From: Neobacillus bataviensis LMG 21833
GTDB taxonomy: Bacteria; Bacillota; Bacilli; Bacillales; Cytobacillaceae
Direction of reading: 5' to 3'
Assembly: GCF_000307875.1 (NCBI RefSeq)
Contig: NZ_AJLS01000055.1
Location: 124,001-188,000, forward strand
Length of the DNA: 64,000 nt
In this document: one piece after another, positions 57,317-64,000 of the stretch
Numbering within the stretch: the stretch's first letter is position 1
How the letters are laid out: every line of letters starts with the position of its first letter
Translations under genes and position numbers: made by a program
Notes under the pieces: model-generated
Told to the model about the DNA's origin: nothing
Database searches by the model: none
What the model saw: only the letters and a program-made list of their open reading frames with translations

Positions 57317-57742
57317 TTAATGATGAACAAAATATAGCCATTGAAAAATGGCGCCAAATATTTTCCCGAATACAATGGCCATGATTAAGATGATTATTTG
57401 TCCATCCAAGCGAATCCGTTTCACTAGAATCGGCAGAACATTTAACACCTCCGTAAGAGCCGCAGCTAACATTCCGAAAAATATTCCACCAGTAAGTCCT
57501 AAAGGGATCAAAAAGTAGGAAGAAATATGTAATGTGGGATCCCTAAGACTAGCTGCTACCCCTGTTAGCGCACCGAAAACTACGCTCCATTCATACTGTT
57601 GAATCATCTTCATTGTTTTGCTAAGCTGTGTCAGTCTTGGAATTACTCCAAGTACGGTAAGAAATGCCACAAACCCAGAACCTACGGCCAACCCACTTGC
57701 TAAACCAATAAAAAGAACGGCCAAAATTTTAATCGTCGTCAT
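57317..57742 (-). CDS. spoVAB: Stage V sporulation protein AB
   Basis: 141-residue membrane protein with four hydrophobic segments: [20 protein letters not shown] first, then [20 protein letters not shown], a typical SpoVAB block. It overlaps spoVAA by 14 bases. The next gene is spoVAEA instead of spoVAC. Confidence 0.94.
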   Translation of the reverse strand: MTTIKILAVLFIGLASGLAVGSGFVAFLTVLGVIPRLTQLSKTMKMIQQYEWSVVFGALTGVAASLRDPTLHISSYFLIPLGLTGGIFFGMLAAALTEVLNVLPILVKRIRLDGQIIILIMAIVFGKIFGAIFQWLYFVHH

Positions 57743-58352
57743 TAATTCGTTTCATACTTTCTTTATTTTCATGGATAATTACATAATTATCCAAATCCAG
57801 TTGATAATTAAACATTTCTACTTCAAGTGGACTTGGTTCCTCATTTATTCTCTTCTTAAATACATGATTAAAGAAGAGAATCATTCCTAAACCTAAACCA
57901 ATGGAATAAGGGATTTGAAAAAGTAATGGCTTTGCGTCTTCCTCACCTGTAATAATGGTATAGATTTTTTCATGGACACTTCTCATACTGACATCATCAT
58001 GAAAATTCATTATTGCCATTGCTGACCCAAAAAATAGTAAAAACCATATTAAAAGAAAAAAAGGAATGGATACTCCCTTCTTTTTAAAGGTAACTTCTAT
58101 AATAGTCTGCGCAGGACCAATCGTTTGAACTTCATAATCCTCAAACGTATCTGCAATCAATTTGATGACTTTCATCACATCAATAACGACAATATTTCGA
58201 TCTTTTGCAGTTAATTGATGAATTATCATCGATTTTAAATTTGCTAGTATAGCTTCGGGGGCAATAATTTGGGCAATATCCTTTAGTAAAACTTTTTCCT
58301 CCGGTGCAGATTGGACTCGATTCCGCATGCGGATGTAAATTGTTTTTTCCAA
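57729..58352 (-). CDS. spoVAA: Stage V sporulation protein AA
   Basis: Inner-membrane SpoVA accessory. 207 residues: cytoplasmic domain with NIVVIDVMKVIKLIADTF and the pattern VQTIGPAQTIIEV, then two helices (about 98-117 and 146-165). The start is TTG 58352, which gives MEKTIYIRMRNRV, like B. subtilis SpoVAA; GGGAAGTG is six bases before it. GTG 58361 is an alternative. Confidence 0.93.
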   Translation of the reverse strand: MEKTIYIRMRNRVQSAPEEKVLLKDIAQIIAPEAILANLKSMIIHQLTAKDRNIVVIDVMKVIKLIADTFEDYEVQTIGPAQTIIEVTFKKKGVSIPFFLLIWFLLFFGSAMAIMNFHDDVSMRSVHEKIYTIITGEEDAKPLLFQIPYSIGLGLGMILFFNHVFKKRINEEPSPLEVEMFNYQLDLDNYVIIHENKESMKRINDDD

Positions 58353-58389
58353 AACATTCACTTCCCAAACAATGTTTTCCTTGTATATG

Positions 58390-58396
58390 TAGTATG
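58390..58396 (-). promoter_or_regulatory. Probable SigG -10 box of spoVA
   Basis: CATACTA on the minus strand fits CATNNTA of SigG, 38 bases before spoVAA. I could not place a good -35 at the right distance. Confidence 0.4.
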
Positions 58397-58430
58397 GTTA
58401 ATATACTAGTTGTTAATGTATGAAATTGAA

Positions 58431-58460
58431 AAAACCGTATGGATTAGAGATCCATACGGT
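58431..58460 (-). terminator. Terminator overlapping the sigF end
   Basis: Perfect ten-base stem CCGTATGGAT / ATCCATACGG with TTTTTTC on the minus strand; the sigF stop codon lies at its end. Confidence 0.92.
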
Positions 58461-59202
58461 CTTTCATTTGTTGTAAAATCTTTTTTTCTAGTCTTGATAC
58501 TTGAACCTGGGAAATCCCCAGCCTTTGAGCCACTTCCGATTGGGTTTGATCCTTATAATACCTTAAATAAACAATAAGTCTTTCCCGTTCATCCAATTCC
58601 CGGATTGCTTCTTTTAAGGCAATTTTATCAAACCATTTTCCTTCATTACCGTCATCAATCTGATCAAGTAATGTAATCGGATCCCCATCGTTTTCATAAA
58701 CTGTTTCATGAATGGATGAAGGTGTCCTGCTTGCTTCTTGCGCAAGAATCACATCTTCTGGCGAAAGCTCCAGATGTGCCGAAATTTCGTTAACTGTCGG
58801 TATTCTACCTAGTATCTTCGATAATTCATCCTTTGCTTTCCGGATCTTGTTACCCATTTCTTTCAATGATCTGCTTACCTTCACGGTTCCATCATCGCGA
58901 ATAAATCGTTGAATTTCACCAATAATCATTGGTACTGCATAGGTGGAAAACTTGACATCATAGGAAAGATCAAACTTATCTACTGATTTTAATAGTCCGA
59001 TGCAGCCAATTTGGAACAAGTCATCGGGGTCATAACCCCTATTAAGAAACCGTTGGACAACAGACCAGACAAGCCGCATATTTTTTTCAACAATTAAATC
59101 TCTTGCAGCTTGGTCTCCCTCTTGGCTCTTTTTAATAAGCTCTTTCACTTCATGATCCTTTAAATACGTTTGACTTTTTTCGTTCTTAACCTCCACATCC
59201 AT
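58444..59202 (-). CDS. sigF: Forespore sigma factor F
   Basis: First compartment-specific sigma of the forespore. 252 residues: regions 2 and 3 with RGYDPDDLFQIGCIGLLKSV and GEIQRFIRDDGTVKVSRSL, region 4 with SEVAQRLGISQVQVSRLEKK. ATG 59202 is eight bases after AAGGAG; a TTG six bases upstream is too close. Held inactive by SpoIIAB, encoded directly before it. Confidence 0.98.
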   Translation of the reverse strand: MDVEVKNEKSQTYLKDHEVKELIKKSQEGDQAARDLIVEKNMRLVWSVVQRFLNRGYDPDDLFQIGCIGLLKSVDKFDLSYDVKFSTYAVPMIIGEIQRFIRDDGTVKVSRSLKEMGNKIRKAKDELSKILGRIPTVNEISAHLELSPEDVILAQEASRTPSSIHETVYENDGDPITLLDQIDDGNEGKWFDKIALKEAIRELDERERLIVYLRYYKDQTQSEVAQRLGISQVQVSRLEKKILQQMKDRMDL

Positions 59203-59214
59203 TGGCAAGTCTCC

Positions 59215-59655
59215 TTAATTGCAAAGCATTTTGCTGGAATTTAAATGCTTCCGTAATCTAACCTCGGTTCCTCGACCTGGCTGTGTACGAACCTCTACCT
59301 CATCCATGAAATTTTCCATGATGGTGAATCCCATACCGGATCGTTCCAAATCCGGCTTCGTTGTAAATAATGGCTGACGAGCTTCCTCCACATCTTCAAT
59401 ACCAAAACCATCATCTTTAATGGTCATTTCAATCAGAGTATCCTCAATGGAAACATGAATGTATACCATTCCATTTGGATCATTTTCGTAACCATGAATA
59501 ATCGCATTGGTTACGGCTTCTGAAACAACTGTTTTTATTTCTGTCAACTCATCCATTGTCGGATCAAGCTGGGCAATAAAGGCAGCAACAGTTACACGGG
59601 CAAACGACTCATTTTGACTTAATGCACTGAATTGAAGGTTCATTTCGTTCTTCAT
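59215..59655 (-). CDS. spoIIAB: Anti-sigma F factor / kinase SpoIIAB
   Basis: Binds SigF and phosphorylates SpoIIAA. 146 residues, GHKL fold: N box [15 protein letters not shown]1 KDDGFGI, G2 [11 protein letters not shown]. The spoIIAA stop (TGA) and this ATG are directly adjacent. Confidence 0.97.
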   Translation of the reverse strand: MKNEMNLQFSALSQNESFARVTVAAFIAQLDPTMDELTEIKTVVSEAVTNAIIHGYENDPNGMVYIHVSIEDTLIEMTIKDDGFGIEDVEEARQPLFTTKPDLERSGMGFTIMENFMDEVEVRTQPGRGTEVRLRKHLNSSKMLCN

Positions 59656-60006
59656 TCAGGCCACCCCCAATCTTTGCAATGCAAATTCCTCAGTCGGTTC
59701 CATTTTAATAATTTTAAATAGACCAGACATATCGAATAGTCTTTGTATTGCAGGGGAAATTGCACAAACCACCATTTCACCGTGCACCTGTTTAATTTGT
59801 TTGTATCTTCCTAAAATAACCCCCAATCCAGAGCTATCCATGAAAGAAAGGTGTTCTAGATTCAAGACAATATGACGAATATCGTTTTTTTCGATAACAG
59901 CTGTCGCTTGCTCGCGGAGTTCATCCGCTGTATGGTGATCTAATTCACCACTTAAGCGAATACATAAAACATCGTGTTTGGTTTCCATATCAATATTAAG
60001 ACTCAC
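59656..60006 (-). CDS. spoIIAA: Anti-anti-sigma factor SpoIIAA
   Basis: STAS-domain antagonist of SpoIIAB; releases SigF when dephosphorylated by SpoIIE. 116 residues; the phosphoserine is in [15 protein letters not shown] 60006 lies nine bases after AGGAGG and gives the B. subtilis-like start; the 23 upstream in-frame codons run through the promoter. Confidence 0.97.
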   Translation of the reverse strand: MSLNIDMETKHDVLCIRLSGELDHHTADELREQATAVIEKNDIRHIVLNLEHLSFMDSSGLGVILGRYKQIKQVHGEMVVCAISPAIQRLFDMSGLFKIIKMEPTEEFALQRLGVA

Positions 60007-60041
60007 TATCCCCGGCCTCCTTAATCTGGTATAGTGAGTCA

Positions 60042-60069
60042 ATTCGCTTCGCAAACGGTAATATCCTTC
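60042..60069 (-). promoter_or_regulatory. SigH promoter of the spoIIA operon
   Basis: Minus-strand GAAGGATAT (60069-60061) and AGCGAAT (60048-60042) with a 12-base spacer: full matches to RNAGGAWWW and RNNGAAT of SigH, 36 bases before the spoIIAA start. Confidence 0.82.
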
Positions 60070-60122
60070 TATCAATACAAAACTAGTCGTATTTCGCTAA
60101 AAATAGTAAAGTATTTTGATGA

Positions 60123-60129
60123 TTCGACA
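60123..60129 (-). promoter_or_regulatory. Spo0A box upstream of spoIIA
   Basis: TGTCGAA on the minus strand, the 0A box consensus, about 55 bases upstream of the SigH -35, where Spo0A~P activates spoIIA in B. subtilis. A second weaker TAGCGAA lies at 60094-60100. Confidence 0.55.
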
Positions 60130-60147
60130 ATGTCAAATTTCCGCGTG

Positions 60148-61320
60148 TTATTTTCCAGCCTTAGTAAACATGCCAAATGAACGTTTATATAGTGTCCACC
60201 ATCCGGCTTCCTTTATATCTTTACCAGCTACTATTGGGCTTTCAAGAATTACCTTTCCATCCTTAATGAGCTTAATAGACCCAACCTTATCACCCTTCGT
60301 TATCGGTGCATTTAGATTTTTTTGGAGGACAATTTTTTGTTTCACATCCTCGGTCTTTTCACCTTTTTTGGTCAACAATGAAAGTGGTTCACTTGTCACA
60401 GCCTCGACAGATTTTTCCCTTCCTTTACTAATTTTAGCTTGACCTATTGTTTGATTCCGCTTAAACATTGGATGTGTTTGATATTGTGCAAAGGCATAAT
60501 TAAGCATTTTGGTTACTTGCGCATTTCGTTCCTTTGAGGTTGGTGCGCCAAAAACAACAGCAATGACACGCATGCCATCTTTTTGCGCCGTTGCCGTTAA
60601 GCAGTATTTTGCTTCGGCAGTAAAGCCTGTTTTTAGACCGTCTACACCTGGATAAAAACGAACTAATTTATTCGTATTGACAAGCCAGAACTTTTTGTCC
60701 GTATTTTCACGAAGGTATGCTTCATACATACCTGTAAATTTTGTAATGTCCTCATATTTGAGAAGTTCTTTTGCCATAACAGCCATATCTGCTGCCGTAC
60801 TGTAATGTCCACTTACCGGAAGTCCGGTTGTATTTTTAAAGATCGTATGCTTTAATCCCAGTTCTTTTGCCTTATCGTTCATCATATCAACAAACGCTTC
60901 TTCAGAACCTGCAATTTTTTCAGCCATGGCAACAGAAGCATCATTTCCGGAACCAATCGCAATTCCTCTTAACATTTCCTTCGTTGTCATTTCTTCACCG
61001 GGCTCAAGAAATATTTGTGAGCCGCCCATTGAGGCTGCATACTCGCTTGCCCGGATTTTTTCATTCCATGTCAGCTTTCCTTGATCTAATGCCTCCATTA
61101 TCAGGAGCATCGTCATAATTTTGGTCATGCTCGCAGGTGGCAGCTCCTCATTACTATTTTTCTCATAAAGAACTGTACCTGTATCGCGTTCAATTAAAAT
61201 AGCGGATTTAACATTGCTGACGATATCCGTACCCTTTTTTTCCTCAGCAGCAAAAGCAGATGGACCCCATAAACTTGTAAGTAATAAAGATGTCACTAGT
61301 AAAGTAACAAATCGTTTCAT
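60148..61320 (-). CDS. dacF: D-alanyl-D-alanine carboxypeptidase DacF
   Basis: Forespore-expressed PBP that adjusts cortex cross-linking. 390 residues; signal peptide about 1-24 (ends GPSAFAAE), catalytic ASMTKIMT near residue 65, SGN in IGSGNDASV, KTG in LKTGFTAEA. ATG 61320 is nine bases after GGAGGG. SigF-type promoter upstream; readthrough would also transcribe spoIIA. Confidence 0.96.
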   Translation of the reverse strand: MKRFVTLLVTSLLLTSLWGPSAFAAEEKKGTDIVSNVKSAILIERDTGTVLYEKNSNEELPPASMTKIMTMLLIMEALDQGKLTWNEKIRASEYAASMGGSQIFLEPGEEMTTKEMLRGIAIGSGNDASVAMAEKIAGSEEAFVDMMNDKAKELGLKHTIFKNTTGLPVSGHYSTAADMAVMAKELLKYEDITKFTGMYEAYLRENTDKKFWLVNTNKLVRFYPGVDGLKTGFTAEAKYCLTATAQKDGMRVIAVVFGAPTSKERNAQVTKMLNYAFAQYQTHPMFKRNQTIGQAKISKGREKSVEAVTSEPLSLLTKKGEKTEDVKQKIVLQKNLNAPITKGDKVGSIKLIKDGKVILESPIVAGKDIKEAGWWTLYKRSFGMFTKAGK

Positions 61321-61349
61321 TCGCATAACCCTCCATTCTATATAGCCTC

Positions 61350-61378
61350 CATTTTTTCCAAAAATAATTATCTTATAC
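61350..61378 (-). promoter_or_regulatory. SigF promoter of dacF
   Basis: Minus-strand GTATA (61378-61374), 14-base spacer, GGAAAAAATG (61359-61350), a full match to the SigF -10 GGNNANAMTR, 30 bases before the start. Confidence 0.75.
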
Positions 61379-61407
61379 AATAATTTCCTCCCTAATTAAT
61401 AAAAAAT

Positions 61408-61454
61408 AGGGTGTCAGGCACCATGTGAATTTTTCACATGGTGCCTGACACCCT
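61408..61454. repeat. Perfect 22-base-arm inverted repeat after pdp
   Basis: AGGGTGTCAGGCACCATGTGAA then TTT then the exact complement. On the minus strand TATTTTTTATT follows, so it can end pdp transcription. GGTGTCAGGCACC-type palindromes are a frequent intergenic repeat in Bacillus-like genomes to my knowledge; no second copy is in this window. Confidence 0.85.
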
Positions 61455-61474
61455 TTACCATTTTTCTATTGTGT

Positions 61475-62779
61475 TTATTGTGTTATTTCTTCGTGAATAA
61501 GGATTGGTGCTTCTATTTTGGTTGTTGATATTCTGATATTTCTATATAGTTTTTCTTTTACTTCTTCAACATTTTCAAAGTTGCTGTAAATGGTTACTAT
61601 CGATTCACCTTTTTTCACTTGGTCACCGATTTTTTTTCTTAATACAAGACCTACAGCAAGGTCTATAACGGATTCTTTTGTTGCTCTCCCGGCTCCTAAT
61701 AGCATGGCTGCAGTTCCAACCTCATCAGCAACGATTTCAGCTACATAGCCATCCTCTTTTGCTTCAAGTTCAACGATATATTTTGCTTGCGGCATTTTAG
61801 ATGGATCATCGACAATCGAAGCATCTCCGCCTTGGGAACTTAAAAATACTTTTAGTTTTTCAAGTGCGGAACCATCCTTAATCACATTTTCCAGCATGGT
61901 ACGTGCCTCTGTTAATGATTCCGCTTTTTTCGCCACGTAAACCATATGGCTTCCAAGTGTTAAACAAAGCTCTGTTAAATCTTGAGGACCTTCCCCTTTT
62001 AGGGTATCAATCGCTTCCTTCACTTCAAGTGCATTCCCAATGGCAAACCCCAGCGGCTGGCTCATATCGGAAATAACAGCCATTGTTTTTCTGCCGACAT
62101 TGTTTCCAATTCGAACCATGGCTTTAGCTAATTCTCTGGAATCATCAAGAGTTTTCATAAAGGCGCCGGCACCTGTTTTTACATCCAGAACAATCGCATC
62201 CGCACCAGCAGCAATCTTTTTACTCATGATGGAGCTTGCAATAAGCGGAATACTATCGACGGTAGCCGTTACATCTCTTAATGCATAAAGCTTTTTATCA
62301 GCAGGTGTTAAATTACCGCTTTGACCAATAACGGCGATTTTGTTTTTATTAACAAGATCGATAAATTCATCATTTTCAATTTCAACGTGGAAGCCTTTAA
62401 CCGCCTCTAATTTATCAATCGTTCCGCCGGTATGACCTAAGCCGCGGCCAGACATTTTGGCGATGGGAACACCAAGTGCAGCAACAAGCGGTCCAAGCAC
62501 AAGAGTCGTTGTATCACCTACGCCGCCTGTAGAATGTTTGTCAACTTTAATTCCTTCAATTTGGGATAAATCAATTTGATCACCTGATTCAACCATTGCC
62601 ATCGTTAAATCGGCTCTTTCCTTTTCAGTCATTCCCTTAAAGTAAATAGCCATTGTTAAGGCACTTACCTGATAATCTGGTATTGAACCATCTGTGTATC
62701 CATTTATAATAAATTTTATTTCTTCTGTTGATAGTTCCTGTCCATCTCTTTTTTTCTCAATTAGGTCAACCATTCTCAT
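61475..62779 (-). CDS. pdp: Pyrimidine-nucleoside phosphorylase
   Basis: Phosphorolysis of uridine, deoxyuridine and thymidine. 434 residues from ATG 62779, the B. subtilis length; the upstream GTG 62791 is less likely. [19 protein letters not shown] near residue 81 is the phosphate-binding signature, [16 protein letters not shown] follows, and [19 protein letters not shown] near residue 184 is catalytic. Follows punA in the salvage operon. Confidence 0.97.
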   Translation of the reverse strand: MRMVDLIEKKRDGQELSTEEIKFIINGYTDGSIPDYQVSALTMAIYFKGMTEKERADLTMAMVESGDQIDLSQIEGIKVDKHSTGGVGDTTTLVLGPLVAALGVPIAKMSGRGLGHTGGTIDKLEAVKGFHVEIENDEFIDLVNKNKIAVIGQSGNLTPADKKLYALRDVTATVDSIPLIASSIMSKKIAAGADAIVLDVKTGAGAFMKTLDDSRELAKAMVRIGNNVGRKTMAVISDMSQPLGFAIGNALEVKEAIDTLKGEGPQDLTELCLTLGSHMVYVAKKAESLTEARTMLENVIKDGSALEKLKVFLSSQGGDASIVDDPSKMPQAKYIVELEAKEDGYVAEIVADEVGTAAMLLGAGRATKESVIDLAVGLVLRKKIGDQVKKGESIVTIYSNFENVEEVKEKLYRNIRISTTKIEAPILIHEEITQ

Positions 62780-62811
62780 TTTTATCACCACTTCTTTAAA
62801 TTATTTGCCAT

Positions 62812-63639
62812 TTATTTCGCGATATTTTTTACAATCTCTTTTACATAAGAAAGGAAATCAGCTTTCACTCTTTCAGTTGTTTCAATTACCTCATCATGGG
62901 ATAGTGGCTGATCAAGGATTCCTGCCGCCATATTCGAAATACATGAAATACCGAGAACCTTCATCCCGCTGTGGCGGGCAACCATGACCTCGGGTACGGT
63001 GGACATACCAACCGCATCTCCACCCATAGCACGAACCATTCGAATTTCCGCAGGGGTCTCATAAACAGGCCCGGGATTTCCAAAATAAACACCTTCTTTA
63101 ACATTGATGTTTAAACGGCCAGCAATTTCCTTTGCCACAACCCGTAATTCTTTAGAATATGCCTCTGACATATCGGGAAAGCGAACACCGAGATTGGAAT
63201 CATTCGGGCCAATTAACGGATTTGTCCCCATATTATTGATATGATCTGTTATGATCATTAAGTCTCCAGCAGAGAAGCTTTCATTTACACCACCCGCTGC
63301 ATTGGTGACGATTAACATTTCAATGCCTAGTTCTTTCATAACCCGAACTGGGAAAGTCACTTTATCCATGCTGTAGCCTTCATAGAAATGAAACCGACCT
63401 TGCATGGCGACAACCTCTATACCATTTAGCATTCCAAATACGAGTTGTCCGGCATGACCTTCCACTGTTGAAACGGGAAAATCTGGAATTTCATTGTATG
63501 GTATTTTTACCGGGTTTGTAATTTCCTCAGCTAGAACACCTAATCCTGAGCCTAAAATGAGACCAATTCTTGGCGTATTTGCGTATTTTTCTTTTAAAAA
63601 GCTGGCAGCTTTTTGGATCGTTTCAAAGTTCATCCTCAT
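62812..63639 (-). CDS. punA: Purine-nucleoside phosphorylase
   Basis: Trimeric PNP cleaving purine nucleosides. 275 residues: [46 protein letters not shown] and [13 protein letters not shown] all present. An oddity is [15 protein letters not shown], where relatives I recall read roughly AVTGPSYETPAE; YET is kept. B. subtilis name pupG. Two close ATG starts (63639, 63633) are possible. Confidence 0.95.
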   Translation of the reverse strand: MRMNFETIQKAASFLKEKYANTPRIGLILGSGLGVLAEEITNPVKIPYNEIPDFPVSTVEGHAGQLVFGMLNGIEVVAMQGRFHFYEGYSMDKVTFPVRVMKELGIEMLIVTNAAGGVNESFSAGDLMIITDHINNMGTNPLIGPNDSNLGVRFPDMSEAYSKELRVVAKEIAGRLNINVKEGVYFGNPGPVYETPAEIRMVRAMGGDAVGMSTVPEVMVARHSGMKVLGISCISNMAAGILDQPLSHDEVIETTERVKADFLSYVKEIVKNIAK

Positions 63640-63648
63640 TCCCCTTCC

Positions 63649-64000
63649 TTATTTCAATTCATTTAAAAAGCTTTTCCCGTAGTTAGGCATTTTCACCTTA
63701 AAGTTTTCAGCCACGGTTGCTCCTAAGTCAGCGAAGGTTTCCCGTAAAGGAAGTTCCTTTCCTTCAGCCATCCCTGTTGAGTAAACTAGCAATGGCACGT
63801 ATTCACGTGTATGATCCGTGCCCGGAGCAATAGGATCATTTCCGTGGTCTGCTGTGATCATTAACAGGTCGTCTTCCCTCATTTTTGCAAATACTTCTGG
63901 CAGACGGGCATCATATTCCTCTAGTGCCTTTCCATAGCCTTCAGGGTCACGGCGATGGCCGTATAACGCATCAAAGTCTACCAAATTCACAAAGCTGATT
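63649..64000 (-). CDS. deoB: Phosphopentomutase, N-terminal part outside window
   Basis: C-terminal 116 codons of the alkaline-phosphatase-like enzyme that interconverts ribose-1- and -5-phosphate. [17 protein letters not shown] and the metal-binding [20 protein letters not shown] are unmistakable. Its stop is ten bases before punA. The frame continues past base 64000, so the start is not seen. Also called drm. Confidence 0.95.
   Translation of the reverse strand, partial: ISFVNLVDFDALYGHRRDPEGYGKALEEYDARLPEVFAKMREDDLLMITADHGNDPIAPGTDHTREYVPLLVYSTGMAEGKELPLRETFADLGATVAENFKVKMPNYGKSFLNELK

Overview
The window is chromosomal DNA from a low-GC, endospore-forming Bacillaceae species. The evidence is the gene content (spoIVA, sleB/ypeB, spmAB, dacB, spoVA, spoIIA-sigF, cotJ), AGGAGG-type ribosome binding sites and a gene order that follows the B. 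subtilis segment from hisC/aro through res, scp and lysA to spoIIA, dacF, pdp and deoB. It is not B. subtilis: several expected genes are missing and others are inserted. I guess a Bacillus-related genus such as Neobacillus or Mesobacillus, but the genus is not proven here. Almost all genes lie on the minus strand. Both ends cut a gene (hisC at the left, deoB at the right).

Layout by position. 1-3.6 kb: hisC (partial), aroH, aroB, aroC, with no trp genes between aroH and hisC. 3.6-8.2 kb: ndk, hepT, menG, hepS (menaquinone side chain and methylation), mtrB (TRAP), folE, hbs. 8.5-14.9 kb: spoIVA, yphF, yphE, gpsA, der, yphA. 14.9-24.2 kb: a small plus-strand ypzI-like gene, fni, S1-domain protein ypfD, plsC, cmk, ypfB, ypeB, sleB, prsW, asparaginase, bacillithiol-disulfide reductase. 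24.2-33.6 kb: gudB, mecB, ypbG, a CBS protein, a plus-strand cotJABC operon, ypbF, ypbE, ypbD, recQ, ypbB. 33.7-37.9 kb: fer (plus), ribU under an FMN riboswitch, an M23/LysM peptidase, rsiX, sigX. 38-45 kb: resE, resD, resC, resB, resA (respiration and cytochrome c maturation) and rluB. 45-53.7 kb: spmB, spmA, dacB, an SOD-like gene, ypuI, an unrecognised gene, scpB, scpA, a 28-residue plus-strand microprotein, ypuF, ribT, an unreported 30-residue membrane protein, ypuA. 53.7-64 kb: lysA, spoVAF, spoVAEA, spoVAB, spoVAA, sigF, spoIIAB, spoIIAA, dacF, pdp, punA, deoB (partial).

Two themes link the genes. One is sporulation: forespore control (spoIIA-sigF with a textbook SigH promoter, dacF with a SigF promoter), coat and cortex assembly (spoIVA, cotJ, dacB, spmAB), dipicolinate channel accessory proteins (spoVA) and germination (sleB, ypeB). 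The other is respiration and central metabolism: menaquinone, cytochrome c maturation, shikimate pathway, nucleoside salvage.

Most genes are conserved housekeeping or sporulation genes, and I found no convincing undescribed defence or biosynthetic system. The points worth a second look are a spoVA operon lacking the C, D and Eb genes, an aro cluster without trp but with TRAP retained, a ribT without its rib operon, a family of structured intergenic repeats, a 22-bp-arm inverted repeat after pdp, and three small or unrecognised genes. No rRNA, tRNA or CRISPR was seen.
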